This document shows positions 49,496-58,922 of a stretch of DNA of 64,000 nt, piece after piece (within the stretch, counting starts at the first letter, position 1; every line of letters starts with the position of its first letter). The position numbers were made by a program, and so were the translations under genes. The stretch covers positions 186,001 through 250,000 of the forward strand of contig NZ_JAKMUU010000001.1 in NCBI RefSeq assembly GCF_027570035.1, written 5' to 3'. The notes under the pieces are model-generated. The model saw only the letters and a program-made list of their open reading frames with translations, was not told the origin of the DNA and searched no databases. This DNA comes from Corynebacterium curieae (lineage in GTDB: Bacteria; Actinomycetota; Actinomycetes; Mycobacteriales; Mycobacteriaceae).

Positions 49496-50398
49496 GTGTT
49501 ATGGATACTTTTTGGCATAATCGCTGGACTCGTTTTGCCCGTACAGACGCTGGTAAATACCCGTTTACGGGCTGCAACTGGCACGCCGTTTTCTTCCTCG
49601 CTTATTTCCTTCGCCGTAGGAACAGTAACCCTGCTGGTCATCGCCACCGCAGTTACCGGCGGTAAGTTCGGCATCTCCCAGGCGCTTGGTGAGCCGCTGT
49701 GGATTTGGTTTGGCGGCTTGCTTGGCGTAGTGGCGCTTACCGGCAATATTCTCTTATTCCCTCACCTAGGCGCGGTTCAAACTGTGGTTCTTCCCATCGC
49801 AGGCCAGATCATGATGGGAGTAGTTATCGATCACTTCGGCTTCTTCGACTCCCCTGCTTCCTCATTGACCATCGTGCGTGCAGTAGGAGCGCTGGTCACC
49901 CTAGGAGGAGTTATCGCCATCGTCGCCGGGCCCGGCGCGCCCACGAAGCGTGACGACAGCACCATGGCGTTGTGGTTGTGGCGCCTAGCAGGATTCATCT
50001 TTGGCTGCTTTACCGCCAGCCAGTCCGCCATCAATGGCCACCTGGGGCAAATCACTGGCTCGCCAGTAAGCGCGGCTTTGATGTCCTTTACCATCGGCGT
50101 TTCTGCCCTCATAGTTTTGAACATTATTTTACGCTGGCACCCCCGGATTGAGCGTCCTGACGGAGAAGCTAACCCGTGGTGGATGTGGGTTGGCGGCGTG
50201 TTGGGCGCCTTGTTTGTTCTCGGAAATGCCGCCTTGGTCCCTCAAATTGGCACTGGCCTTACCGTGGTGGCAACGTTGCTCGGCTCAATGTTGGGGTCAT
50301 TGCTCATTGATCACATGCGCGGGGCCCGCGTTCAATTGCGGCAAGTAGTGGGCATTGCGGTGATTCTGATCGGCGTAGTTCTTATCCGCTTGGTATAG
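49496..50398 (+). CDS. DMT-superfamily membrane transporter (YdcZ/DUF606-like)
   Basis: The 300-residue protein is made of two homologous five-helix halves (WILFGIIAGLVLPVQTLVNTR and LWRLAGFIFGCFTASQSAINGHLGQ, each followed by a GG motif: WIWFGGLLGVVALTGNI and WMWVGGVLGALFVLGNA). This is the DUF606/YdcZ arrangement. The GTG start at 49496 lacks a strong ribosome site. The substrate is unknown. Confidence 0.85.
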   Translation: MLWILFGIIAGLVLPVQTLVNTRLRAATGTPFSSSLISFAVGTVTLLVIATAVTGGKFGISQALGEPLWIWFGGLLGVVALTGNILLFPHLGAVQTVVLPIAGQIMMGVVIDHFGFFDSPASSLTIVRAVGALVTLGGVIAIVAGPGAPTKRDDSTMALWLWRLAGFIFGCFTASQSAINGHLGQITGSPVSAALMSFTIGVSALIVLNIILRWHPRIERPDGEANPWWMWVGGVLGALFVLGNAALVPQIGTGLTVVATLLGSMLGSLLIDHMRGARVQLRQVVGIAVILIGVVLIRLV

Positions 50399-50468
50399 CA
50401 CCCTCCTGCGGTTTTGGTTGATTCACTGCCACGTGGGCCAATTTTCGCCTTAGCTACACTGGGCCGGT

Positions 50469-51155
50469 ATGGATATCTCTTCGCTTTTAGGTCCCGATTC
50501 CGGCGATAATTTTGTCGTCCGCACAAATATGGTCAGTACGTTGACTGGTTCTGCGACCATGAATCAGGTCTCAGAGGAAATGGGAAACGACACTGACGGA
50601 AAGCTTTTTGGAGCCCTGCGCGACTGGGCAGACGTTGTTTTGGTGGGGGCGCAAACGGTCCGAGCGGAAGATTACTCGGGAGTAAAACCCGCTGCGGCTG
50701 GTTCACGTCCGGCTCCTATTGCAGTCCCTACACGCAGCCTTGACTTCCATACAGACTCAAGTTTTCTTACTGATTTCACGACTCCACCGATTTTTCTACT
50801 TCCACATAGCAGCTGGAACGATGAAGAGATTTGCAAACGCATCGAGACCATCGAAACCACAGGCGCAGAAATCTGCGACGCCGGTGCGGGAAGCGTACAG
50901 GACTACCTATCCGTCCTGAAAGACCGCGGGTTTAGGCGCGTATTGTGTGAGGGTGGGCCGGGAATGATTGGCCAGTTGGTAGATGCTGATGCTATCGACC
51001 AGATGTATTTGACCTTGGACCCGCATTTGTCCACTGGGGTAGAAACCCCAATGTCTACGTTTAAGGGCAAGCATTCGCATCGTCGGATGCGGTTAGAAAA
51101 TGTCGCCGCTGATGACGATGGCACGGTGTTTCTGCGATATACCCGCGCCCGCTAG
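50469..51155 (+). CDS. RibD C-terminal-like pyrimidine reductase
   Basis: The 228-residue dihydrofolate reductase-fold protein begins RTNMVSTLTGSATMNQ and contains LVGAQTVRAEDY and RRVLCEGGPGMIGQLVDADAIDQMYLTLDP, characteristic of the RibD reductase domain. It lacks the deaminase domain of classical RibD and corresponds to Rv2671, a riboflavin-like enzyme whose precise role is debated. It precedes aftC by about 18 bases. A -10-like TACA element stands some 8 bases before its ATG, so it may be leaderless. Confidence 0.85.
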   Translation: MDISSLLGPDSGDNFVVRTNMVSTLTGSATMNQVSEEMGNDTDGKLFGALRDWADVVLVGAQTVRAEDYSGVKPAAAGSRPAPIAVPTRSLDFHTDSSFLTDFTTPPIFLLPHSSWNDEEICKRIETIETTGAEICDAGAGSVQDYLSVLKDRGFRRVLCEGGPGMIGQLVDADAIDQMYLTLDPHLSTGVETPMSTFKGKHSHRRMRLENVAADDDGTVFLRYTRAR

Positions 51156-51159
51156 GCCG

Positions 51160-51165
51160 TAGACT
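51160..51165 (+). promoter_or_regulatory. -10 element, leaderless aftC
   Basis: TAGACT ends 8 bases before a GTG at 51174. Confidence 0.5.
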
Positions 51166-51173
51166 AAATGGCC

Positions 51174-52325
51174 GTGAATTCCCGAATCAATGCCGCCGCT
51201 TGGCCCGTGGCCATCCTGCTCGTACTCCATCGCGTATTCGTTATCGCGCGCAATGGCACGCCGACTGATGACTTCACCACCGTGTATAACGCCGTAACGC
51301 GCATGGGCAACGGTCAGCCAGTTTATGAGCAGGCCTATAACCATGTTGACCCGCTGTACTTGTATACCCCGGGAGCCACGCTACTTCTCGCCCCGCTGGG
51401 GCACCTCAACTTTTCGCTCGCGCGTGGACTTTTCATTGTGGCCAACGCGGCCGCGATCGTAGCGGCATTGGCAGTGCTCACCATTACCGTGGACCGCAAG
51501 CTCACCTCGCCTCTATGGCCGGTATCTATTGCTTTGGCTTTTGTCACAGAATCGGTCACTAACACCCTTGCTTTTACCAATATCAACGGCATTCTTTTGC
51601 TGTGCATGGCGGTATTTTTGTGGGCTTTACTCCGCGCAGAGCACACCCCGCAGTTGGGGTGGGTAGCAGGTGTAGTCATTGGTCTTGCCATTCTGATTAA
51701 GCCGCAGTTTGCGCCGTTACTCTTCTTGCCTTTGGTGAAACTGCAGTGGCGCAGCCTTGCCGCCGGCATTGGCGTGCCTGTGGTTATCAATGCACTTGCG
51801 TGGCCATTCGTACCGGGCGCTAACGGCTACTTGAACAAGCTGATGCCCTATCTTTCTTCCACCCGTGACTATGCCAATTCTTCCTGGGCAGGTTTCCACG
51901 CCTACGTTGACTTTGGCGCTGGATTGTATTGGGCCGTGTGGTTGATTTTTGCCGCGCTTACGGCTGCAGCGATACTCGGGCTTTTGCGCTGGCGCAACTG
52001 CGACCCGACCCTGTGGGCACTGACGACGAGCGGGGCAATCATGGTGGGAATCTTCTTCTTGTCCTCCCTAGGCCAGCAGTACTATTCCATGTGGCTGTTC
52101 CCGCTGATGTTTACCTTTGTGCTTAAGCGTTCGGTATTCCATTCCGCGGGTGCGTGGTTGGCGGCCTTTCTCTTCTTGGCTCCGGTCTCGTGGGCCTCCA
52201 CGGCTCATCCGGATGCTGGGCGCTGGATGAATTTTTTCACTGCCACAGCAGGATGGTCGCTGCTCATCGTCACTATTTTCGCGACGGTTGCCGGCTGGTG
52301 GCGGTCTGCGCGCAGCACGGTTTAG
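51174..52325 (+). CDS. aftC: arabinofuranosyltransferase AftC (GT87/GT-C)
   Basis: This protein of about 383 residues has around ten membrane helices and the GT-C acidic segment RNGTPTDDFTTVYNAV in its first extracytoplasmic loop. Its position between the RibD-like reductase and msrB is that of Rv2673/AftC, the alpha-1,3-arabinofuranosyltransferase that branches the arabinan of arabinogalactan using decaprenyl-phosphoarabinose; that assignment rests mostly on synteny. The start is the GTG at 51174 if leaderless, or the ATG two codons upstream. Confidence 0.75.
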   Translation: MNSRINAAAWPVAILLVLHRVFVIARNGTPTDDFTTVYNAVTRMGNGQPVYEQAYNHVDPLYLYTPGATLLLAPLGHLNFSLARGLFIVANAAAIVAALAVLTITVDRKLTSPLWPVSIALAFVTESVTNTLAFTNINGILLLCMAVFLWALLRAEHTPQLGWVAGVVIGLAILIKPQFAPLLFLPLVKLQWRSLAAGIGVPVVINALAWPFVPGANGYLNKLMPYLSSTRDYANSSWAGFHAYVDFGAGLYWAVWLIFAALTAAAILGLLRWRNCDPTLWALTTSGAIMVGIFFLSSLGQQYYSMWLFPLMFTFVLKRSVFHSAGAWLAAFLFLAPVSWASTAHPDAGRWMNFFTATAGWSLLIVTIFATVAGWWRSARSTV

Positions 52326-52328
52326 ACT
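52323..52328 (+). promoter_or_regulatory. -10 element, leaderless msrB
   Basis: TAGACT ends 7 bases before the msrB ATG at 52336; it is also part of the aftC stop codon region. Confidence 0.55.
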
Positions 52329-52335
52329 CGGCCCC

Positions 52336-52758
52336 ATGACCGATTTCAAGCTCATTGCCGATACCGAATGGCGCCAGCGCCTAAGCCCCGAGGAATACTA
52401 TGTCCTGCGCGAGGCCGGTACGGAGCCTCCCCATGTGGGCGAATACACCAACACCACCACCGAGGGAGTCTATTCTTGCCGTGCATGTGGCACCGAGCTC
52501 TTTCGCTCCACCGAAAAGTTCGAGTCGCACTGCGGTTGGCCATCCTTCTTCTCCCCGCTAGCAGGAGACAAAATCATCGAGCGGGAAGATAACTCTCTAG
52601 GCATGCGCCGCGTGGAGGTCTTGTGCGCCAACTGCGAATCACATTTAGGCCACGTTTTTGAGGGCGAGGGCTACGATACGCCGACCGATTTGCGCTATTG
52701 CATCAACTCCATCTGCCTCAACTTGGAAGAAAAGCCGGTGGAAGGCGACGAATCTTAA
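52336..52758 (+). CDS. msrB: peptide methionine-(R)-S-oxide reductase
   Basis: The 140-residue enzyme has four zinc-binding cysteines (CRACGTELF and CANCESHLGHVF), FESHCGWPSF, and the C-terminal RYCINSICLNL, where the catalytic cysteine replaces the usual RHC/VNS arrangement. It repairs oxidised methionine residues. The ATG at 52336 is supported by the leaderless -10 site; the earlier in-frame ATG lies inside aftC. It is downstream of aftC in the same order as in mycobacteria. Confidence 0.93.
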   Translation: MTDFKLIADTEWRQRLSPEEYYVLREAGTEPPHVGEYTNTTTEGVYSCRACGTELFRSTEKFESHCGWPSFFSPLAGDKIIEREDNSLGMRRVEVLCANCESHLGHVFEGEGYDTPTDLRYCINSICLNLEEKPVEGDES

Positions 52759-52776
52759 GGAACCGCAAAAGAAAAT

Positions 52777-52820
52777 GCGCCCCCGCCTTCCTAGCTACGT
52801 AACTAGGAAGGCGGGGGCGC
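52777..52820 (-). terminator. 18-bp perfect inverted repeat, hemQ terminator
   Basis: Arms at 52777-52794 and 52803-52820 with an 8-base loop; the minus strand reads ATTTTCTTTT after it, so it terminates hemQ. Confidence 0.8.
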
Positions 52821-52827
52821 GACAGTG

Positions 52828-52840
52828 GGCGTCGCCAAGC
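52828..52840 (-). repeat. dispersed 13-mer GCTTGnCGACGCC, copy 11
   Basis: Copy with n=G in reverse orientation; it makes up the 5' arm of the msrB terminator. Confidence 0.6.
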
Positions 52841-52865
52841 AGGGCTTCTGCTAGGCGGCGTTTTT
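52830..52865 (+). terminator. msrB terminator
   Basis: CGTCGCCAAGCAG / CTGCTAGGCGGCG with a 5-base loop, one mismatch and a G:T pair, followed by TTTTT. The tail overlaps the hemQ stop codon. Confidence 0.85.
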
Positions 52866-53565
52866 ATGGCAGGACTTCAATAAGTTCTGTTACGTCCTTC
52901 ACGCGGCGGCCGGTGTGGAAAGGAATCTCCTCACGCACGTGGTGGCGGGCTTCGGTATAGCGCATCAAATACATCAGATCGACGATACGGTGCAGCTCAT
53001 CCGCCTCAAAAGCCAAAATCCACTCATAGTCACCCAATGCGAAGGCGGGGACGGTATTTGCGCGCACATCGGGATAGTCACGCGCTTGCATGCCGTGTTC
53101 TACAAGAATACGGCGGCGCTTCTCATCGTCCATGGTGTACCAATCATAGGAGCGCACAAAGGGGTACACCGAAATCCATTCCTTAGGCTCCTCGCCCATG
53201 ATGAAGGACGGCAGATGCGATTTATTGAATTCGGCCGGCCGATGCAAGGCGTTGCCCACCCAGGTCACTTCGCTGACCTGGCCCAGGGTGGTCTCGCGGC
53301 GGAAGTCCCCAAAGACCTTCTGCAGGTCAGAGAATTCCTCAGCGTGCCACCAGATCATGAAGTCAGCGGAATCGCGCATCGCCGTAAGGTCATAAATGCC
53401 GCGAACCGTCACCTTGCCAGCCTTCTCCACTCCGGCAAAGAATTCCCGTGCTTGGGCGATGATCTCCGCTCGCTCGGTGCCGAGCGCGCCCGGAATCACC
53501 TTAAAAACCGCGTGCTGGGAATATTGTTGAACCGCGTTGAGTTCTTTGTAATCAAGCTTCGCCAT
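52864..53565 (-). CDS. hemQ: coproheme decarboxylase HemQ
   Basis: HemQ makes heme b from coproheme, the last step in the Gram-positive coproporphyrin pathway. The 233-residue chlorite-dismutase-fold protein has [10 protein letters not shown] at the start, [18 protein letters not shown] (catalytic tyrosine) and [11 protein letters not shown], followed by [16 protein letters not shown]. The ATG at 53565 is used because AAGGAGAA is 6 bases upstream; the much longer open frame above it belongs to no gene. It lies convergent with msrB and divergent from DUF3000, as in Rv2676c-Rv2680. Confidence 0.94.
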   Translation of the reverse strand: MAKLDYKELNAVQQYSQHAVFKVIPGALGTERAEIIAQAREFFAGVEKAGKVTVRGIYDLTAMRDSADFMIWWHAEEFSDLQKVFGDFRRETTLGQVSEVTWVGNALHRPAEFNKSHLPSFIMGEEPKEWISVYPFVRSYDWYTMDDEKRRRILVEHGMQARDYPDVRANTVPAFALGDYEWILAFEADELHRIVDLMYLMRYTEARHHVREEIPFHTGRRVKDVTELIEVLP

Positions 53566-53721
53566 TGCGTTCTCCTTTGCAGAAGCCTCTCGGTTTAGGA
53601 ACATATCCATCATAAGTTGGATATGGAACCTTGTCACTTCCCCTCCCACACAGATGGCGACACACTTGCGGATCGGCGCGCCTCCCCCAGCTAGAGGCCG
53701 CGAAACTATAGCTTGAACGTC

Positions 53722-54372
53722 GTGAGCAATTCCGAATCGACCACCCCACGCAGCGCCGAGGCTACCGCCCCTACCCCTTTGCACGGGCAGGCGGAAAGCC
53801 ACGAGCCAGCCACCCCCGCGGCCTTCAGCCAAGCGGTAGAGTCCATGCATGCGGCGGAACTGCGCCCTGAGATTACCTTGGGGTCCATTCGCCCACCGCA
53901 GCGCCTCGCTCCGTTTAGCCATGCGATAGGCCTCGAAGTGGGAAGCGAAGAAACGCCAGATATAGTGCCCACGGATACAGAAGGCGATGCATTTGGTCGC
54001 CTCATCCTGCTCCACGATCCGGGCGCAGAGGAAGCTTGGGAAGGTACCATGCGCTTGGTTGCCTATATCCAGGCTGATATGGACGATGCTGTAGCGGGCG
54101 ATCCACTCTTGCCTGATGTGGCCTGGCAATGGCTCAATGAGGGCCTAGAAAATGAAGGTGCCGGCCATACCAACCTGGGAGGCACCGTGACCTCAACCGC
54201 GTCCGTGCGTTTCGGCGAAATCGGCGGCCCTCCGCGTGCCTATCAGATCGAGATGCGCGCTTCATGGACAGCCGAAGGACTCGATTTGGCACCCCACGTG
54301 CAAGCCTTCGCGCAAGTACTGGCCAATGTAGCCGGCCTACCCCCCGAGGGCGTTACCGAACTCGGCCGATAA
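53722..54372 (+). CDS. DUF3000 protein
   Basis: The 216-residue actinobacterial protein of unknown function (DUF3000 family) has segments [17 protein letters not shown] and [32 protein letters not shown]. The GTG at 53722 is chosen because TAGCTT ends 7 bases before it (leaderless pattern); a TTG three codons upstream is the alternative. rnd begins one base after its stop. Confidence 0.85.
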   Translation: MSNSESTTPRSAEATAPTPLHGQAESHEPATPAAFSQAVESMHAAELRPEITLGSIRPPQRLAPFSHAIGLEVGSEETPDIVPTDTEGDAFGRLILLHDPGAEEAWEGTMRLVAYIQADMDDAVAGDPLLPDVAWQWLNEGLENEGAGHTNLGGTVTSTASVRFGEIGGPPRAYQIEMRASWTAEGLDLAPHVQAFAQVLANVAGLPPEGVTELGR

Positions 54373-54373
54373 T

Positions 54374-55618
54374 ATGCCCGAATTGCGCAGCCGGCCGGTC
54401 GCAGGCATTCCACCAGTGCTTGCAACCCCGGATGAATTCACACGCGCCGCCGCACAGCTAGCTGCGGGGACTGGACCTTTTGCTATCGATACCGAACGTG
54501 CCTCTGGTTATCGCTATGATGATCGCGCCTTCCTCGTACAAATACGCCGCAAGGGCGCAGGCACTATGCTCTTCGCCCCTGAAGGCTGCCGCGAGGAGCT
54601 CACCAGCGCCCTTGCTCCTGTACTCAATGGTGCGGAGTGGATAATCCACGCCGCCCATTCGGATTTGCCTTGCCTGGGGTGGCTGGGTCTTTTTCCTGGA
54701 TCAATCTTTGACACCGAGCTGGCAGCACGGCTCGCCGGCTTCGAAAGGTCCAATTTGGGCACTATGGTGGCAGAGCTTTTCGACGTCGAATTAGAAAAGG
54801 GCTACGGCGACGCCGACTGGTCCACCCCAGAACTTAGCGAAGAGCTCAGGGCTTATGCGGCGCTCGATGTAGAACTGCTACTGGAACTAGCGGAGACGCT
54901 GCGCGATATCTTAGCTGAACAAGACAAGATGGACTGGGCACTAGAGGAGTTTGCCGCCATCGTTCGTGAGCATGCCTTTGACACTGCTCCGCAATCACCT
55001 ACGTGGCGCGATCTCAAGGGACTATCCACCCTGCGCAACGGCAGCCAGCTCACCGCCGCGCGGGCAGTATGGCACCAGCGCGATGCCATCGCCCAGCACA
55101 CGGATACTGCACCAGGGCGGATTCTATCTAATAAGACGCTGGTGGAAATCGCTCGCTGCCTTCCTACTTCACACAGCGAACTTGCCCGCATCAAGGGCTT
55201 TCCTCGCCGCCGCAAAGGGGCTGCCGCCCGCTGGATGGCCGTGCTTAACCAAGCGCGTGCCACTCCACCGCAGAAGCAACCGCGCGTGCAAAGCGCCCCC
55301 AAGCCGGTTCCTTCCAAAACCATCTGGGCCAAAGACTATCCAGAACTCTGGGAGGTTTTTCAAGAAATTCGCAGCGAAATAGCACAGCTTGCAAAACACC
55401 TTGGCATGGCCCCTGAGCTTCTCATACGCCCTGCTACGCTACGCGCGGCCGTATGGGCGAAGGTGGGCGTGTGCGCCGGCAAGCGGCACCGCGGGCCTAA
55501 TTCCGTGGCTGGCACTATCCGCCAGCCAGATGACGTCGCCGCATTCCTCCGCGCGGAAGGCGCGCGGGAATGGCAAATAGAAATGACCGCCCCGATTATC
55601 GTGGACGGCCTTTTCTAG
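54374..55618 (+). CDS. rnd: ribonuclease D-like 3'-5' exonuclease with HRDC domain
   Basis: The 414-residue protein has the DEDD exonuclease domain (FAIDTERASGYRYDDRAFLVQI, IIHAAHSDLPCL, DTELAARLAG, YAALDVELLLELAETL) and a C-terminal HRDC-like region (HSELARIKGFPRR). It is coupled to DUF3000, as in Rv2680-Rv2681, with a TAA-T-ATG join. Confidence 0.93.
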   Translation: MPELRSRPVAGIPPVLATPDEFTRAAAQLAAGTGPFAIDTERASGYRYDDRAFLVQIRRKGAGTMLFAPEGCREELTSALAPVLNGAEWIIHAAHSDLPCLGWLGLFPGSIFDTELAARLAGFERSNLGTMVAELFDVELEKGYGDADWSTPELSEELRAYAALDVELLLELAETLRDILAEQDKMDWALEEFAAIVREHAFDTAPQSPTWRDLKGLSTLRNGSQLTAARAVWHQRDAIAQHTDTAPGRILSNKTLVEIARCLPTSHSELARIKGFPRRRKGAAARWMAVLNQARATPPQKQPRVQSAPKPVPSKTIWAKDYPELWEVFQEIRSEIAQLAKHLGMAPELLIRPATLRAAVWAKVGVCAGKRHRGPNSVAGTIRQPDDVAAFLRAEGAREWQIEMTAPIIVDGLF

Positions 55619-55635
55619 GAGTTTCCCTACCTAAA

Positions 55636-57561
55636 TTAGTCTTTATCCTCCAGCGCAGTGGCGTCTGCGGTGAGGTTTTCTACCCATTCACCAATCGATG
55701 ACGCAATGAGTTGCGGAGTGAGACCAAATTCCTCGAGAACCTCTCCCCGCGATCCATGCTTGGGGAAATAACCTGGTGCGCCTAACCGGCGCACGGGGGT
55801 ATCCACCTCGGCTGCGCTTAGGGCTTCTGCGATCATGGATCCGATGCCCCCACGAATAAGGCCGTCCTCCGCCGTAACCACCAGATCATGATCGGCAGCG
55901 AGCGCTACAACGGAGCCGGCCACCGGTGCTACCCAGCGCGGATCGATGACGGTGACATTAATGCCCTGCTCCCCTAGTAGCTTTGCCGCTTCGAGGCTGC
56001 GCGCAGACATGGCACCGATCGAAACAATAAGCACCTCTGGAGTATCCTCGCCCGCATCGGTTTCTCCATAGTGCAAAATATCCACGCCATCGCCCAAAGT
56101 CTCCACCGCTTCCATATCTGGCAGCAGGTTTCCCTTGGGGAACCGGACAATGGAGGGGCCGGACTCAATTTCTAGCGACTCTCGGAAAAGCTCGCGCAGG
56201 CGTGCGCCATCGCGGGGCGCGGCGATATGCATGCCTGGCACGATGCTCATAAGGGCCATATCCCACACACCATTGTGGGACGCACCATCGGAACCGGTGA
56301 CCCCGGACCGATCCAGCACTATGGTCACCGGGAGCTTGAGCAGCGCAATATCCATAATTACTTGGTCCACTGCGCGATTCAAGAAGGTGGAGTATACCGC
56401 CACCACAGGGTGCATGCCGCCGAGCGCGAGGCCAGAAGCAGAGGTCATTGCGTGTTGCTCCGCAATACCAACATCAAAGAAGCGATCTGGGAACCGTTCC
56501 TGGAATGGTGTGAGGCCGGTTGGCCCAGCCATGGCAGCGGTAATGGCCACGATGTCATCTCGCTTTTCAGCAGCGGCCAGAAGCTCTTCCGAGAAGGCTG
56601 CGGTCCAGCCAGGCTGTTTGGTCCCCTTTGCCACTCCGGTGACTGGGTCAATGGCACCGGTGGAATGCATCTGGTCCTTCGGCTCATTTACGGCCGGAGC
56701 AAAGCCATGGCCTTTTTCAGTGACCACGTGCACGATAATGGGGCCGTCATAATCGCGCGCATACGTCAGCGCGTGCACCAAGGCATCAATATCGTGGCCA
56801 TTGATGGGGCCGATATATTTCATGCCTAGTTCTGGGAACATCTCCGTAGGCAAAACTGTGGACTTAACGCCCTCCTTCATGGCATGCAAGGCATCAAAGG
56901 CCCGCTCGCCTACCCAGCCCATTTGCTTCAGGCGGCGCTTTCCTTGCTCCATGAGTTCGTCATAGCCGTGCTGGGAACGGATACGTCCAAGGTTTTCAGA
57001 AATGCCGCCGATAGTAGGCGAATAACTCCGGCCATTGTCGTTGACCACGATGACAGCATTGCGGTCCTTGTCCTCGGATATATTGTTCAGCGCCTCCCAG
57101 CACATGCCGCCAGTAAGGGCGCCATCACCGACAACCCCAATGACATTGCGGTGGCCATCCCCACGTATTTTGAAGGCCTTGGACAAACCATCCACGGTGG
57201 ACAGCGAAGCCGACGCATGGGAGGATTCAGTCCAATCATGCTCCGATTCGGCCCGGTCCGTATAGCCCGAAAGGCCGTCCTTTTGGCGGAGGGTATCGAA
57301 TTGGGCCGTGCGCCCAGTAAGCATCTTGTGCACGTAGGACTGGTGCGAAGTATCAAAAATAATGGGCTCGCGTGGGGAATCAAAAACCCGGTGTAACGCG
57401 ATGGTTAGTTCCACTACGCCCAAATTGGGCCCCAAATGTCCGCCGGTAACGGAAACCTTATCTATGAGGCGCTGCCGGACCTCCGCCGCAAGCTTCTCAA
57501 GCTTGTCTGCAGACAGTGCCTTGAGGTCCTGCGGCGAGCTAATGGTATCCAAGATTGTCAT
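55636..57561 (-). CDS. dxs: 1-deoxy-D-xylulose-5-phosphate synthase
   Basis: DXS condenses pyruvate and glyceraldehyde 3-phosphate with thiamine diphosphate, the first step of the MEP isoprenoid pathway. The 641-residue protein has [22 protein letters not shown], the ThDP motif [16 protein letters not shown], and [16 protein letters not shown]. It starts at the ATG at 57561 ([10 protein letters not shown]); the upstream 27-codon extension is not family-like. It convergently faces rnd, only 17 bases away. Confidence 0.96.
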   Translation of the reverse strand: MTILDTISSPQDLKALSADKLEKLAAEVRQRLIDKVSVTGGHLGPNLGVVELTIALHRVFDSPREPIIFDTSHQSYVHKMLTGRTAQFDTLRQKDGLSGYTDRAESEHDWTESSHASASLSTVDGLSKAFKIRGDGHRNVIGVVGDGALTGGMCWEALNNISEDKDRNAVIVVNDNGRSYSPTIGGISENLGRIRSQHGYDELMEQGKRRLKQMGWVGERAFDALHAMKEGVKSTVLPTEMFPELGMKYIGPINGHDIDALVHALTYARDYDGPIIVHVVTEKGHGFAPAVNEPKDQMHSTGAIDPVTGVAKGTKQPGWTAAFSEELLAAAEKRDDIVAITAAMAGPTGLTPFQERFPDRFFDVGIAEQHAMTSASGLALGGMHPVVAVYSTFLNRAVDQVIMDIALLKLPVTIVLDRSGVTGSDGASHNGVWDMALMSIVPGMHIAAPRDGARLRELFRESLEIESGPSIVRFPKGNLLPDMEAVETLGDGVDILHYGETDAGEDTPEVLIVSIGAMSARSLEAAKLLGEQGINVTVIDPRWVAPVAGSVVALAADHDLVVTAEDGLIRGGIGSMIAEALSAAEVDTPVRRLGAPGYFPKHGSRGEVLEEFGLTPQLIASSIGEWVENLTADATALEDKD

Positions 57562-57661
57562 GGAGCGGCCTTCAACTCCTTCTGTGCTTAGTTCTTCTTT
57601 TCTACCGTACCCGCGGCGGGTGGTGAATATTATATCGGTCAATTGCCGGGGCAGAACGAGG

Positions 57662-57691
57662 CTGGGCGCTAGGCCCGCCCCGAGCGCCCAG
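57662..57691 (-). terminator. hairpin after the RNA methyltransferase gene
   Basis: CTGGGCGCT / AGCGCCCAG, 9-bp perfect stem. No clear T-tract. Confidence 0.5.
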
Positions 57692-57698
57692 TACCACC

Positions 57699-58922
57699 CT
57701 AGGCAGGGACAATAAGCGCAATCGTTTCGAAATGATGTGTACCGGGAAAAGCGTTAATAAGCGCTAACTTTTCGGCACGGTAGCCGTACTGGTTCCAGTA
57801 GGCGAGGTCGCGCGCGAAGGTAGCTGGGTCACACCCCACGTGAATAACCGCCTGCGGTGCTGCGGCCGCTGTAGAGCGAATCACGTCCTCTCCGGCACCG
57901 GTGCGCGGGGGATCTAGGACCACAGCGCCGGGTTTGGGAAGCTGCGCGGCAACCTGTTCCACCTTGGCGGACTTTACTTGCACATCAAAGTCTTGCAGGC
58001 CTGGCTGCTCCCCCGCCGTGGCTGCCGGCGAGTAGTCCACGGAGAAAACCTTGCCTCGCACCGCTCGGGCAAGCGCCGGGACGAAAAGGCCTACGCCGCC
58101 GTAGAGATCCCAAGCAGTCTGTTCCCGATACTCTCGGCCACCGAGCCAGTCAGAAACGAGTTGGGTATAAAACTCCGGTGCCCGGCTATGAGCTTGCCAA
58201 AAGGCAGTTGCAGGAAATCTAAAAGCGCGCCCGCCTACTTGCTCTTGCACCTTGCCGCTTCCTTCAACCACCTCACGGATGGTCTCTACTCGCCGTCCGC
58301 GAGGGGCTTTGCGGGTTTCTACTACGTGGCGGTGCCCCGCACCGTCGAGCACTGCGATGACCTCCGCACCAGGAGTAAATCGACGCGCACCTTCGCCTAC
58401 GAGTCCGTCCGCCAATCCAGGGGCTAATTGCGTACAGGCAGCCCCAGTAATGAGCTCATTGGAGTGCCACTCACGGGTTCCTGCGCGGGCGTGCTTGTCG
58501 ACGCCCCACCGCACCCGAGTTCGCCACCCCCTTACCGGTTCCAACGTGTGTTGCTCGATTTCTAAACGCTCACGCTCCGCAATGCCCGTACGACGTAGCT
58601 GTTCGGACAGGATTTCTGTCTTGATTCCGGTTTCAGCTGCTGGATCTAGCTCGGCAAAATCGCAGCAGCCAGCTCCCTGCTTCGCAGCCGGGCACGTCGA
58701 TGGCACCCGCAAGGGGCCAGGAGCGATAACGTGCGCCAGTTCCGCCTTAATAAATGACTTCTTAACTCGACCCGCCGTCGCTGCAACGACATCTCCAGGA
58801 AAGGCGCGCGGGACAAACACGACTCGTCCATCGGGAGCTTGTCCAATTCCTTCGCCACCATGCGCCATGCGATCGATCGTTATCTCAAGGCTATCGCCAC
58901 GGCTAATCGTTGATTCAGTCAT
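57699..58922 (-). CDS. TRAM-domain class I SAM-dependent RNA methyltransferase (TrmA/RlmD family)
   Basis: The 407-residue protein has an N-terminal TRAM domain ([18 protein letters not shown]), a cysteine cluster ([18 protein letters not shown]), SAM-binding [16 protein letters not shown], and the catalytic [11 protein letters not shown] and [13 protein letters not shown]. It methylates uridine C5 in tRNA or rRNA; the specific base is unknown. The ATG at 58922 overlaps the DUF3159 stop by 8 bases (AATGACTGA). Confidence 0.9.
   Translation of the reverse strand: MTESTISRGDSLEITIDRMAHGGEGIGQAPDGRVVFVPRAFPGDVVAATAGRVKKSFIKAELAHVIAPGPLRVPSTCPAAKQGAGCCDFAELDPAAETGIKTEILSEQLRRTGIAERERLEIEQHTLEPVRGWRTRVRWGVDKHARAGTREWHSNELITGAACTQLAPGLADGLVGEGARRFTPGAEVIAVLDGAGHRHVVETRKAPRGRRVETIREVVEGSGKVQEQVGGRAFRFPATAFWQAHSRAPEFYTQLVSDWLGGREYREQTAWDLYGGVGLFVPALARAVRGKVFSVDYSPAATAGEQPGLQDFDVQVKSAKVEQVAAQLPKPGAVVLDPPRTGAGEDVIRSTAAAAPQAVIHVGCDPATFARDLAYWNQYGYRAEKLALINAFPGTHHFETIALIVPA
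58493..58505 (+). repeat. dispersed 13-mer GCTTGnCGACGCC, copy 12
   Basis: Copy with n=T inside the RNA methyltransferase gene, followed by CCACC. Confidence 0.6.

Noticed and set aside
53566..54129. N-terminal extension of hemQ by about 188 codons
   Set aside because: It overlaps the divergent DUF3000 gene; the family start with a good ribosome site is at 53565.
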